Of a stretch of 59,871 nucleotides of DNA, positions 1 through 12,800 are shown one piece after another. The notes beneath the pieces are model-generated. The model was not told the origin of the DNA. It did not search any database and saw nothing but the letters and a program-made list of their open reading frames with translations. The stretch's first letter is position 1. Every line of letters starts with the position of its first letter. The stretch comes from Purshia tridentata (Eukaryota; Streptophyta; Magnoliopsida; Rosales; Rosaceae), in NCBI GenBank assembly GCA_003254885.1, contig QANT01005487.1:1-59871 (forward strand). Direction: 5' to 3'. The translations under genes were made by a program, and so were the position numbers.

Positions 1-121
1 AAGCCATGGTTTTGAGTCTTTTGACAGGTAAAAATTCAGCAAAAATCTAGTGGTCCTTCTCCATGGTTTTGACAGGTAATTGCAAGATACTGTGAAACTA
101 TTTCTTAAGATAAATGCATAA

Positions 122-310
122 CTATATGTACGGTATCGGTATGCCGATGATAATGGAATTCCCAAACCGTTTCTGAAACCTTTTTTGTCGGTATGGTATG
201 GTATTTGTGCCGATACCGTAATTGACCATTTTTATACCGTACCGATCTGTATTTTTTCGGTACGGTCCTTGGTATTTTTTGGTAATGCGGTAGAAAAACC
301 CACCCATAAC
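122..310. repeat. CGGTAT-rich degenerate repeat (hAT-like?)
   Basis: This stretch is dense in CGGTA, TACCG and GGTATGG words on both strands, so it can fold back on itself. Such words are typical of subterminal regions of Ac/Ds-type hAT elements. It ends where copia gag homology begins at about 322, so it replaces the 5' part of that element. I found no clean terminal repeats or target duplication, so the class is a guess. Confidence 0.35.
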
Positions 311-321
311 TGGAGCTACGG

Positions 322-3300
322 GCTGCTTATGCCATTGTGTGTTCTGAAGCCAATCGACAAGATGCGATGCTAGGCGCGTCCTTGACTAGTGAGGGTATGG
401 CTATGGTTGCTAAACCTTCTTTCACTCCTGCAGGTCTAATCAAGCTCAACCCTAATCGAGGTGATCGAAAGTGTACCTACTGTAATGGCACTACCCACAC
501 TCGTGAGACCTGTTTCAAGCTGCATGGGTTCCCTGAATGGCATCCTAAAACTGCAAAGGGGGGTGGTTCAACGGCTCCTTCTACCCTGTCGCGGGGCAAT
601 TCTGCTACTGCATCTGTTTCGTGTGTCCAATCAGGTAACCCTGGTAATGCTTTTCGTACTTCTGCCTCTATTTGTAATGACTTTTGGATAATAGATTATG
701 GAGCTACTGATCACATGACTAGTAACCGTTCCTTGTTTTCTGTTTTTTCATCTTCTAGCCCCAAACCTTTTATCACTAATGCTAATGGTGTCTCCTCCCC
801 TGTTTTGGGTATTGGGACCATTATTCTTACTTCAACTATTTCTCTTGCCAATGTGTTGTTTGTCCCTAGTCTAAGTGGCAATCTTTTATCGGTTCATTCG
901 TTAGTCCACTCACTCCCTTGTGTGGCTTTGTTTTTTCCTACTCACTGTTTATTTTAGGATGTGCAAACGAAGGAGACGATTGGCAGTGGTAAGGAGTGTG
1001 AGGGATTGTATTTGTTGGAGCATTGTTTGAAGCGTCCGACACTTGGAAGCCATGCTACTTTGGCTCAAGACCAATCTCGGCGTGTGGACGACATTTGGTT
1101 GTGGCATCACAGATTAGGACACCCATCTTTTATGTATTTGCAGTGGTTGTTTCCTTCCTTATTTACTAGTCTTTCCCTTGTAGACTTCAAATGTGACACT
1201 TGCATTTTGGCAAAGAGTCATCGTACTGTGTTTTCCCCGAGTTTTAATAAAAGTGCACAACCCTTTATGTTAGTACATTCAGATGTTTGGGGACCTTATT
1301 CCACGACTACTTTGCATGGCAACAGATGGTTTGTGACTTTTATTGATGGTTGTTCTCGCATGACATGGGTTTATCTGTTGAAATCTAAAAGCGAGGTCCT
1401 AGATGTTTTTCGACTTTTCTATACTATGGTTGACACTCAATTTCAGCAGAAAATCCAAGTTCTTCGGTCTGATAATGGTGGCGAATATGTCAATCATGCA
1501 TTCTCTACCTTCTTGCAGCATAATGGTATTGTCCATCAAACCTCATGTCCTCAAACTCCCCAACAGAATGGCGCGGCTGAACGACGTAATCGACAGTTAC
1601 TTGATGTTGCTCGCTCCTTACTGTTTGAAGGCCATGTTCCTACTTATTTGTGGGATGAGGCCTTGAAGACTGCTGTCTATTTGACCAACCAGGTCCCTTC
1701 CTCGGTCCTCTTTTTTCATATGCCACTTCAAGTTCTCTCTGACTTTGTTCCTATACCGTCATGTCTGCAACTTGATCCAAAGGTTTTCGGGTGTGTGTGT
1801 TTTGTTCATTTATACTCTACCCAGCGAGCTAAGTTTGATCCTCGTGCCCTTAAGTGTGTGTTTGTTGGTTATGGCCCATCTCAGAAGGGGTATCGGTTCT
1901 ATCATCTCTCGACTCGGAAGATTTTTGTTACTATGGATGCCACTTTCCGTGAAGAGGTTATGTTTTTTCCAGATTCTTCACTTCCAGGGGAGCATACACT
2001 TGAGGAAGTATCGAATTCACGGACCATATTAGAGGTGTTTGGTTCATTTGAGTCAGCAATTACGCCCGGTGGGTCTCTAGAAATGGCTGACCGGTTGGCC
2101 GACCGGTCGCCCAATCATAGTAACGAAGAACGGTCTCTGGAAACTGCCGATCGGTCGCCCAATCTTAGTAACAAAGAGGGTTCGTCTCTGACACGACCGA
2201 CGGGTCGTCCAATCACAGTAGTGATTTTACTCTACCTTTGGAGCTTTCTAACCAATCTACTGATACAAGTACAATTCCCTCACCTCAATCACCTGCTCAA
2301 TCGTCGTCGGATACACTCCAAGAGGTACAACCTAGTCTTGATACTGTCTTTAATTTTGTATCTAACCCTAGCCCTGATCTTGAGTCTGTCCCACCTAAAT
2401 ACCATCTACCACCAACTCGTGGAATACCAGCTACTCAATATGACCCTGATGTGAAAGCTAAGGCTAAATACCCCATTAGTACACATGCGTCATCCCATAG
2501 GTTGTCTGGGTCATATGAAAGCTTTGTGAATCTATTATCTTCTGTGTCTATTCAAAATAAGTTGCAGGAGGCTTTAGCTGATTCCAGGTGGACGAAAGCT
2601 ATGACAAAAGAGATGGATGCACTGGAGCTTCTTCCTCTACCTAGAGGGAAGAGAACAATAGGGTGTCGATGGATATATACAGTCAAATACAAACCAGATG
2701 GCACAATTGAAAGATACAAAGCTCGGCTGGTAGCAAAGGGCTATACACAATCTTATGGTATTGATTACCAGGAAACATTTGCTCCTATGGCCAAGCTCAA
2801 TACAATCAGAGTATTGTTGTCATTGGCAGCCAATCTGGACTGGCCACTGGAATAGTTTGATGTGAAGAATGCTTTTCTGCATGGTGATCTCAAGGAAGAG
2901 GTGTATATGGACCTACCACCAGGAATGACTAGCCCATAACCAGGTGTAGTTTGCAAACTTAAAAAGGCATTATATGGGTTGAAGCAGTTTCCAAGAGCTT
3001 GGTTCGGTAGGTTTACTAAGGAAATGAAGGGGTTCGGATATAAACAGTGAAATTGGGACCATATTTTGTTTCTTAAGCGCAGAAATAACAAGCTAACTGC
3101 CTTAATTGTTTATGTTGATGATATGATAGTGACAGGAGATGATTCAGAGGAGGTAAGTAATCTGAAGAAATATCTTGCTACTAAATTCGAGATGAAAGAT
3201 TTGGGAGCATTGAAATACTTTCTTAGGATTGAAGTAGCTAAATCAAAGCATGGGATATTTTTGTCACAAAGAAAGTATATATTGGATATATTGAAAGAGA

Positions 3301-4068
3301 CAGGCAATCTTGCTTGCAAGCCCATAAATACACCAATTGAGCAAAACCACAAGTTGTTTGAGTGCTTGGATTCAGCTCCTACAGATAAAAGGAGATATCA
3401 GAGACTTGTAGGGAGGTTGATCTACCTAGCTCATACACGACTCGATATTGCTTATGCTGTCAATGTTCTCAGTCAATTTATGCATGCTCCGCTTAAAGCT
3501 CATATGGATGGGGTTAATAGGGTACTACAATATCTAAAGTTTTCTCCAGGTAAAGGCATTCTCTTTTCCAAGCATGGCCATCTTGATGTAAGTGGATATA
3601 CAGATGCAGATTGGGGAGGCTCAGCGGATGACAGAAGGTCTACCTCTGGGTACTTTACGTTTGTTGGATGAAATCTTGTCACATGGAGAAGTAAGAAACA
3701 ACAGGTGGTCTCGAGATCAAGTGCAGAAGCAGAATACAAAGGTATGGCGAGTGGTTTTAGTGAATTACTATGGATAAGTTTCTTACTTCGTGATTTGGGT
3801 TTTTGGACAAAAGAGCTCTATGAAACTGTTCTGTGATAACAAGTCAGCTATTGCAATTGCTCACAATCCTATCCAGCATGATCGAACCAAACACATTGAG
3901 ATTGATAGATTCTTCATTAAAGAGAAGTTAGAAGCGGAATTATCATTTTTCCTTTTGTGAAGTCTGAAGATCAGTTAGCAGACATTCTTACAAAGGCTGT
4001 GGCTAGTAGGGTATTCCTTCATTCTTTAGTCAAGTTGGGCATGTGTGATATCTACGCACCAACTTGAG
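322..4068 (+). pseudogene. copia gag-pol polyprotein, broken
   Basis: The gag part holds a CX2CX4HX4C zinc knuckle (codons at about 472-513). The protease motif at 685-705 reads IIDYGATDH, so the usual DSGA or DTGA catalytic signature has Tyr after Asp. An in-frame TAG at 955-957 separates protease from integrase. Integrase keeps its HH-CC finger (HHRLGHPS) and the D, D, E residues (SDVWG, FIDG, QNGAAERRN). A frame change occurs near 2200-2240. The RT part (2238-3671) has in-frame stops at 2853, 2937 and 3048 but retains YVDD at about 3111-3122. RNase H (TDADWGG) is open to a TGA at 3669-3671 and shifts frame after that. All parts match copia pol in order; nothing here can make a complete polyprotein. 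Confidence 0.9.
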
Positions 4069-4073
4069 GGGAG

Positions 4074-4295
4074 TGTTAAAGGGTTAATTTGTAATTAAGT
4101 ATTTGAGTTTTGTTATTAGTTGTAATCCTAGTCCAATAGGGTTTGTGTTATGTTTCCTAACCTAGTAGGGTTTTATAATATTCACTTATATATACCTCTC
4201 TAAGAGAGAAGAATAATATACAGAAAATATTATCCCAAGACTCTTGATTTATTTTGGCAAATCCTTTGATACATCGACATGTGAGGATATCAACA
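4074..4295 (+). repeat. 3' LTR of the copia element
   Basis: The LTR starts TGTTAAAGGG directly after the purine tract and ends in CAACA at 4291-4295, about 222 bp. It carries a TATATATA-type promoter motif near 4188-4196 followed by a run of AGAG-type leader sequence. No second LTR copy is in the window, so the boundaries rest on the TG...CA rule and on the position of the tract. Confidence 0.7.
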
Positions 4296-4451
4296 GTACG
4301 CATGTGCATTGTTCCATGTCTCAAATCGATTCGCCACTAGGTTATTACCATTTATCCTATATGATCAAAGATCCTTAATTAGGTTGAGTTTATTAAGTCA
4401 TGTTGCCCTTTGCATTTTTCCCAAAATCTCCCATTACGAATTTTGATTGTC

Positions 4452-6080
4452 ATAATAGTTTGACAAAATATCAAACTTGTATACTTTCTTTGTGCCTCTA
4501 CAAAATATCCAAACCATAGATAATCATAAGACAGTTTCTTTAGGGAAATTCGCTTGGTGAATTAGGGTTTGTATTTTAGGTTTTAGGATTTACTCCTTAT
4601 ATTTGATTTTTTATTTTTTCAAAAAAATTTGTAATTTATGTGATTTATGATGCTCCTACTACTACTACTACGAAATTATTAAGTGCAAAATAAAAATTAT
4701 TACGTTCACCTAAAAATCTATATTGTCTTTTGGTGTGACCTTGGATCACAGATCCGTATTACAACTCCCTCATCTTTCCAAAGACTTTGACATATGGGAG
4801 GGGAGTCTCTTATGTGCCCACTATTATTCTTAAATGAGAATCTATGGACTACAACAATTTTACCCTTCTTGGTACCCAGTCTACTCAAGATGTTCTCCAT
4901 GAACTGTTTTTTCCTCTGTTTGTTTACCTTTGCTGAGCCAATATTATATTCGTGGCGGTTAATACCTCCACCAAAGGAATTGAGTCGATGGTTTACAAAT
5001 CTAGCAGTGGGAGCAACTCATTAGATTGATAATAAGAACTTGCAGAGAACCAACATACGTGGTAGAAAAGACTACTCTCTCTGTGGATTTGTTGAATAGC
5101 ACAATGTTAATACTGAATGAGAACATAATGAATATTCAATTTCCAGTATTCACCAATCCTAGTTTTTCTTTCGCAAGAGACTACTTTTGCAAATAAAGCT
5201 TAATCCAGCATAGAAAATCTACTACAGGAGAGTTTGATAGAATACCAGACTTGTATACTTCCTTTGTGCCTCTACAAAATATTCAAACGATAGACAATCT
5301 TAAGGCAATTTCTTTAGGGAAATTTTCTTGGTGAATTAGGGTTTGTGTTTTAGGTTTTAAGATTTATTCTTTATATTTGGTTTTGTATTTTTACATAAAA
5401 ATTTGTAATTTATGTGATTATGTTATTGCAACTACTACTTCTACAAAATTATTATGGGGAGAGTAAAAATTATTACGTTTACCTGAAAATCTATATTGTC
5501 TTCTAGTGTGACCTTAGATTACAAATCCGTACTACATCTCCCTCATCTTTAAAAAGATCTTGGCGTATGTCTATGAAATGAGAATCTATAGACTACAACA
5601 ATTTTACCCTTAACGATATCCAATATACTCAAGATGTTCTCCATAAACTGGTTTTTCCTTTGTTTGTTTACCTTTGCAGAGCCAACATTATATTCGTGGC
5701 GGTTAATGACTCCACCAAAGGCAAAAGAGATTGGGCTGATGGTTTACAAATCTCGTAGCGGGACATTAGATTGATAATGAGAACCTACAAAGAACCAACT
5801 TACATGGTAGAAAATACTACCATCCATGTGGATTTGTTGAATAGCACAATGTCAATATTGAATGACAACAAAAGGAATATTCAGTCTCTAGTATTCACCA
5901 ATCCTAGTTTTTTCGTAAGGCACTGCTATTGCAGATGAAGCTCAACCCACCCAGCATAGTAGTGATTGATAGAAAATATTCTGCAGGAGAGTTTGACAGA
6001 ATACCAGACTTGTATACTTTCTTTGTGCTTCTACAAAATATCCAAACCATAGACAATCATAAGGCAGCTTTTTAGGGAAA
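4452..6080. repeat. tandem array of a ~770-bp unit (two copies plus a partial)
   Basis: The phrase CTTGTATACTT(T/C)CTTTGTGC recurs at 4476, 5250 and 6009, giving periods of 774 and 759 bp. The flanking sequence matches through each unit, including a GGTGAATTAGGGTTTGTRTTTTAGG stretch and a CTAC trinucleotide run. Copy 1 is about 4452-5228, copy 2 about 5229-5990, and the third is cut off near 6080 where copia homology starts. I do not recognise the unit. Short ORFs inside it are not shared between copies. Confidence 0.8.
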
Positions 6081-6086
6081 GTACTC

Positions 6087-6880
6087 CACTAGTAGGTAGC
6101 ATTGTGTATGCTCAGGTTTGTACAATCATAGACACCAAACATAGACAATCAAGAAAAGCCAGAAATGAATGACAAACCTTATACCTCACTGGTAGGTAGC
6201 CTTATGTATGCTCAGGTTTGTACAAGACCTAACATTGCTTTCCCCATATGTTTTTTAAGGAGATTTCAATCCAATCCAGGACAAGCTCATTGGGTAGCTG
6301 GAAAGAAAGTAATGAGGTATTTGTAGAGAACTAAGGATTAAAAGCTGGTGTATAAAAGAGGCAGCAATTTGGAGTTAGTTGGATATGCAGATGCTAATTT
6401 TGCAGGGTGTGTGGACTCTTTGAAATCAACCTCCAGGTTTGTTTTCCTTTTTAGAGGGGTGCAGTCTCATGGAAAGTGTCAAACAAGGTATTATATCAAC
6501 ATCAACAATGCAAGCTGAATTCATTGTGTTATGAAGCTACATTTCAGGCTGTATGGTTAAAGAATTTTATTGCAAGTTTGAAGGTTGTAAACTCAATTGA
6601 AAAGCCAATTCAATTATGGAATAACAAAAGTGTTGCAGTATTCTTCACCAAAAGCAATAAGAGATCTGCAGGAACAAAACATTTGGATATAAAGTATCTA
6701 TTGGTTAGAGAGAAGGTAAAACATGTGTTGACTAAGATTGATCACATCAGCAGAACCTTGATGATTGCTGATCCACTGAATTAAGGACTTCCTAATGCAG
6801 TTTTTCATAAGCATGTTAAGTGCATGAGATTGCTGGCAGATTTGGATGCTGCCACAGATTAGTGGGAGTCACATTTTCTG
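6087..6880 (+). mobile_element. copia RT C-terminus / RNase H fragment
   Basis: Frames read through SLVGSLMYAQVCTRPNIA, then a VMRYL motif, a YADANFAG RNase H motif, and a long RNase H tail at 6476-6784 ending in HLDIKYLLVREKV and a stop. This is the C-terminal part of a copia pol, different from the copy at 322-4295. Stops and frame changes occur at about 6325 and 6470. A short duplicated piece (6087-6127) repeats the LVGS...YAQVCT segment found at 6188-6230. The fragment fades out near 6880, with no LTR that I can delimit. Confidence 0.8.
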
Positions 6881-7214
6881 CTAGTTTTTGTTATTTATTT
6901 TCTAGCAGACAAGTTTATGGTTTATTTAGTTTTTGGAACATGTTTCGATGGATTATGGTGTTGTTTACATTCTATTCAAATTTTACATCAGTTTTGTTTT
7001 ATTTGATATCTTGACAAAGGATTTAAAGATGAATATGGTTATGTAGCATAGCTAGCTGTTAAAGTAGTTACATAACACCTGGTATCTTCCCATGGCTGAA
7101 TTGAGTAAGTGTTTAAGTTCATATGGCTGAACTAAAGATTACAAGTAATAGAGAAAAAACTAGACTTCCTTATTTGTGGTATTGAAAACCTTAAATGCAG
7201 CCTTTGCTGACTGG

Positions 7215-8010
7215 TTAATTTATCACCCTACTATGTTTCTGCTAAAGAGCGTGGCTCAGTTTCAGGAAGATTGTTTGTTCAGGACAGGTCAGTGTTAATC
7301 AAACCCTTCCATGGCACCTCTGATTCTATGTTAACTACTATGGTTTATATAATATTGTGTACATGATTCCAGGTATGTTTTTGGTTCTCTCATTCCTGCT
7401 AAAAATGCATATGTTGGTCTGTCAGTTGCAAAAACTGAAGGGTCCTGGCAAACAGAAATCAAGGTAAATTAGTAACCATTTGACACTGCTAAATATACAT
7501 ATGTTGATCTTTCACTTTGTTCTTGGCATAACCAACCTTCAGACTTCTTATCCGATTATAAGCTTGAAATCAAGTAGACTTCTTAATTTGACATTGAGAT
7601 TTCACTTCTGTGCAGAACTATCAGTTTTGGGTATAAACGGATTACAATGGAAACTTTACCATCAAGAATGTTATTCCTGGAGTCTATAGACTTCATTTCT
7701 GGCCCTGGTTTCATGGGTGACTTTGACAGAAAACAAATCACTATCTCAGTAGGTACTTTCTACAATAGATAGTTCAATACATGAGGAGACTTTTTTTCTT
7801 TCTTATAGAATTGCAGTTCAATGTCAAAGTCATATGTATGGCTGACTAGCACTCTGCACGAACTTCAAATGACACGACACAAACACAACACAACAAGACT
7901 CGGCTGCCATCATGTAATGTTATATTGTATTGTTTTTTCAAAATTCCTCAGGATCAGAAACACAACTTGAAATTTTACCTATGTTCCCCCAAGAGTTTAT
8001 TATATTAGTA
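7215..8010 (+). pseudogene. rhamnogalacturonate lyase pseudogene (PL4-like), middle exons
   Basis: Four exon remnants can be read. Exon a (about 7220-7287) gives RGSVSGRLFVQDR; exon b (7373-7463) gives IPAKNAYVGLS and GSWQTEIK; exon c (7616-about 7750) gives NYQFWV, then a TAA at 7634-7636, then GNFTIKNVIPGVYRLHFW; a frame change is needed to reach PGFMGDFDRKQITIS; exon d (about 7951-8010) gives GSETQLEIL. This exon order and these motifs match the fibronectin-III/CBM region of plant rhamnogalacturonan endolyases, which cut pectin rhamnogalacturonan I. Splice signals at a/b and b/c are still visible. No catalytic N-terminal part is present upstream, where copia sequence lies instead, and the C-terminal part is not found, so this is a decayed fragment. 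Confidence 0.75.
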
Positions 8011-11000
8011 TGAAATTTTGAATGTGCATTGATATAAATAATTTACTTTTTACTTACAGGAGGGGGCAGGTAACAAATATTGCTTCCCACTTTACTAAAT
8101 GCTTATTTTTACAACCTAACATTGCTTAGATTCTTTGCACACCCATAATTTTGTGATGATATTGTTATTAAATTAAATGTATGACATTAATATTGACATT
8201 GAATCTAAGGATTGAGATTAAATAATGCAGATTACAGGAAATGGTGACCAGAAGTTTAATATTAAAAAAGTCATATATCCTGGATTTATACTCAGTGATA
8301 CGGTTGATACCTAATGGATGTCTCCTCTCATCTTAATTTTGAAGAGTTTCCACATTGAACATCCAATGCTCGCATCCATGTTTACTAAATATGTCCTTAT
8401 ATTAACTTCTTTTATCTGTGTGCAGTTCTATTTAGATGTGAAGTTCCTCATATGCTTTGCTTCACATGGTCGTTACCTATGTTGAAATTTGAGTCGAGTT
8501 ATCAATGAGATCATATCAAAAGCCATGACAGCATTTTCTGAAACGGGCATAGATCCCTATAGGTATGCTATTTTTAAGGTTACTTTATTATATCACCAAT
8601 ACATATATACACATATATTCTATGTAAACATAAATTGCTAAATGCACATATATTAATGCATAAATACACATGCATAGTAGTTTGTATTTTGTAACTCCAA
8701 CTTACTGTCAAGGTTAAAAATTGCCAACTTGTATCATATGCTAAAAAAGGGAGCTAAACATAATTTTTCTTTTCTTTGATCAAGCAAAACAATTGTATAA
8801 CTCGGTAATTTACAAGTGTAGTAATTCTATGAACTCTGAGTATCTATCTACCTCTACCTACTACCTTGTCCTCACCCAGTTCAAGACTCATGATGTTAAC
8901 TGTTCACTCGGGATCTTAACAGCCCAACTGCCTCTATTTCAGCACAATCAATCTCATCTGTTAGATTTTTGTCTTTGTAAGTTAAGAGAAAACAGAAATG
9001 CATCATGGATTTTATCCTTGTACTCATAGTAAGTTTTTTTTTCCTCCCATATAATTTTAGTTTCTGTATTCCTTTTTTAGTAGAAGGCCCTGAATTCTGT
9101 AGGATGATACATTTTAAATAAAAGTGTTGATTGCATTGTTTAATCCTGAATATCAGTTTGTATAATCTTTGACTAGTATGGGTGGAACCTCTATTAATGT
9201 TAAAGAATTAAACCTGTGTTCATGTGAATATGTTGTTCTGGGGGGACCAATTGTATGATTCTAAATGGAAGCTATTCCAAATACGCTTCCTACAAGCTAT
9301 TCTGCATAAAAAAGCAAGATGAAAATAAATAAATGACAAAAAGAGCAACAATCAACAAACATAATCAAGGTGCCCACAAATCCTTTGAATTAGTTACCAA
9401 ATTAATGGAAGTAGTCATAGAAAATATAATTGGCCTGCCTATAATTCATGTCAACCAACTTTCTAAGAACATAGATTCAGATGGCAAACAACTTTGAGAC
9501 TATTTGGTTCAATTTGTTCTGGCATTTATGGATCACAGAATAAGATGCCAATCAAATCAGCAAGCCATCATTGTTTTGGCTGAACAAAAGCTGCAGTTCT
9601 ACAGTCATGACTGTACAATATATCCCATCAGAACAAGAAATGGATACAAGACTTGGCATCATATCGTGCAAGTGGGAGGAGCATTTCACCAATAATCTCA
9701 ACTGAAGGTGTATGCTTTCTGTGAGCTGTTTTTGCAAAACTAGCAAAGAGTCTACAACTGATAGAGACTACTACTTAATTACTTGTGTGCTAAGACTGAA
9801 AATGACCTCACACCAATCCTATATTTTCACATCTTCATACGTGCAGCTTTTCAATTGCAGGGCATTGAGCCCTGCAACTTTTGATCTCTCATTGATCATG
9901 CGATGAAATCAATGCAACCTACAACGTTGAGAAGGATGATTACGATTCCTGCATTGTTGTGGCCTAGGAGAAAGTTAACTGACTGTGTTTACCATGTGTC
10001 AGTGATTGTGTTCATTTTGAAGCATGGATATACCATGGCTTTCTGGATTGGTAGGTAATTTTTGGGCCAAAATAGGTAGCGAAGTAAGCATCCACCTCGG
10101 ACCCCAAATCTTGAGGGCATCAAATTTTATAGGTTCTTTATACACTTTATGTACTATTTTTAACCTAAATAATATGCATGAAGGGTCAATGATCTCATTT
10201 TTATAATTGGCCTTGAACCCCCATAATCTCAGGACCGGCCCTACAGAACACACGCATACCATCTTGTGTACTGAAGATCATGAAATAAAAATATGTGAAG
10301 TTTTGGAATCTCCATTTGTAGCTGTTATGATATAGTTAAGAAATTTTTTTAGATATGTGTTAATTATTTGATTAAGCACTTGCACCGATTATTGAAGTGT
10401 AACCAAGAGAGTGTGAGAGCAGAAATGCATGAACCTTGCTGCCCATTTCAGGTTTAGAAAGGCAAGAATCTCCCAAATTATTTTCAATCATGGCAGAGGA
10501 GTGATTAGAGTGGAAACTATTATTCAACAGAAAACAATACTATATGGACTCTGCAAACCAAAAGAAAAAGAAATACTAAAAGGGTGGTTTGAGAATAAAT
10601 TAATGTGATTTGGTTTTTGCTGACGGAGGTCTAAGCTTGATTGATTGATTATTTTGTATGCATGGAAAACTGGCATGCATTATACCAAAGCAGGGGAATT
10701 TGACATGCAATGTATATCACAAACCCCATGTTATGCAGAAAATGGACAAAATTGCATTGATTGTTGAGATTGAGGTGATAGCATGAAGGATAGGAAGTTC
10801 AGAAATTGAACAAGTACTAAACTATCAAACAGTTTCCTCAAACAATTATTAAGAATGCATTGTTTTCATTCTAGAATTTTTCCAATAATTAATTGCTTTC
10901 AAGTTTTCACCAAATAATAATTCTCAAGGAGATTAGATTGACACATAATGACAGAGAAGAAATGGCTGACCCAATCTGATTGCAACAACTCAAACAACAG

Positions 11001-12800
11001 AAAACGATCGGTCCTCTCTGATGGTTAATGCATAAGGATGAAAAATAGGCCTACCCACCTGAGCTTGCTGCCAATCAATTATAATGTTTCACACAGTTTT
11101 ACATTGAAATTTCTTGTGGTCGACTTTCCTCTTGGAAAAAGTTTGATTGTGACCAGATATGTTTTAATTTAAAAGCTGACACAGATATTTGATGTTGATC
11201 AATCTTCAAATTACTTGGAATCAATATTAAATCTCAAGCTTGATTGAAATTCTACAAAACCAGTTATAAATCTCAAATGGGTATATTTGTAAAAACCATA
11301 GCTAGCAAGGATATTGCTGCAAACAATAATTGCAGACCTCCTATAAGACAAAATGGGGTTTGGTGAATTAATTCATTTTCCCTGTTGGGTACTATAGGAT
11401 TCTGGTGAATTGACCAAGTAAATAGATGGGCATAAGTATTATAATTCATGCAACTTGTAATATATTCAGGTTTGAGCACCAAGTTGGACAACAATTAATG
11501 ACCAGGTTACAGGTGATTTCAGCATGTGTTGGTTCAACTTGAGAAGGAAAAAGCTCAGTTACTGTTAGCAATAAAACAAAACCTTAAAAAAAAAAAAAAG
11601 TTCAAGGTCTGAGTCACTGTAAACTGAAACCACAAAACCAGAGAGGCAGGCAGAGAGGGTTCCAGAATGAAATGACATAATTTTGGAAATAGTGGACCCC
11701 ATCTCCTGCAACTACAGTATGACACAGTATCTGGTGCAAGAATATAGATATTTAATATATGCTTAATAGGCCTACCTGAGTCCTGACAACCCAACCTTCA
11801 CAACCCCACATAAAAACCCTCCAACAAAAGCTCTTTGATACTTCCTCTTTATAATGATTATTTATGTTAGTACAAGAATCCCAAGTTAAACTAATACTAG
11901 GTGTGTGTATGTGTGACTTGTCTAACATAAAATATAACAATACTAAAATAATCTACCATGATTCACCCTAGTACAATCATTTTCCTCAACCTTGTGATCC
12001 TCTGCATCTGATTAACAAATAAAATAAAGCCATCAACAATCATTTAATCCCAAAATGAATATAAAAAAGTACACATCTGCACAGCACACCATTTTTTTTT
12101 TGCCAGAGCACAGCACACCATTTAATCATATGAAAAACACTCATTATCAGGCTTTAAATTGTTCTGGTTCTGGTTTTTGAAGGTAGTGAGGCTGGTGGCC
12201 GGTGGTGGTGGCTAGCTAATTAAGTAGCAGGTGGGATTCTGATTCTTCGAAATTCACACAGACCCCCACAGAGTCACAGACACAGCCACACACAGATCTT
12301 TGTTTGTTTTCAGCATTCGAAAATGGATGGTTCATAAAATTGTTACAGTACTGCATGACGTGTGGATGGTGATGGGGCTTGTGGTTGTTGTGCTGGTTTA
12401 ATATTCTTGGGTTGTCATGATATAAAAAAAAAAAAAAAGAGTGGTGGGTCGTGCAAATTTGAAAGGCTTTTGTACTTGTAAAATATTATTCCACTTTTAT
12501 TGTTGTCATTGATTTTACAGAAACGACGGCTTCCGATCTTATTGGACGGTTTTAATCAAACACCGTAGAGAACAGTACGGCAGCATCCCATGCTTAGAAT
12601 CACAAATTCACCGTGGCCAATTGGGCACGATCAAATGATTCATATTTAACCTTTCTTGTGTTTTATTATTAAAAGATGCCCAACTCAATTACCAATCAAA
12701 TTTAAAACATGCCCAAATTACTTACGTTGTTGTAAGTTTGTAACCAGGCAGGTGCATATTCTGTTTATAGAATTTCATCTGTGAAATATGAACTGACTAA
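8011..12800. other. intergenic, no gene recognised
   Basis: AT-rich DNA with short chance ORFs only (under 90 codons, no recognisable motifs). It has homopolymer runs at 11586-11599 and 12425-12438, and a short direct repeat of CAGCACACCATTT around 12078-12122. I see no tRNA, rRNA or known plant miRNA sequence. Confidence 0.6.
10055..10256. repeat. degenerate transposon remnant ending in GGACCGGCCCT
   Basis: The stretch runs from GGGCC-containing sequence at 10065 to CAGGACCGGCCCTAC at about 10230-10245. The GGCCGG(T/C)CCTG kind of terminus is common at the ends of plant hAT-type and related non-autonomous elements. The opposite end is too decayed to match, so this is only a likely remnant. 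Confidence 0.3.

Larger units (their letters stand above)
322..4295 (+). mobile_element. 5'-truncated Ty1/copia retrotransposon
   Basis: Domain order is gag zinc knuckle, protease, integrase, reverse transcriptase, RNase H, polypurine tract, 3' LTR, which is the copia order (integrase before RT). The 5' LTR, primer binding site and most of gag are missing; homology starts abruptly at about 322 next to a CGGTAT-rich repeat. The polyprotein carries several nonsense codons and frameshifts, so the copy is dead. The 3' LTR follows a purine-rich tract at 4065-4073. Confidence 0.9.
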
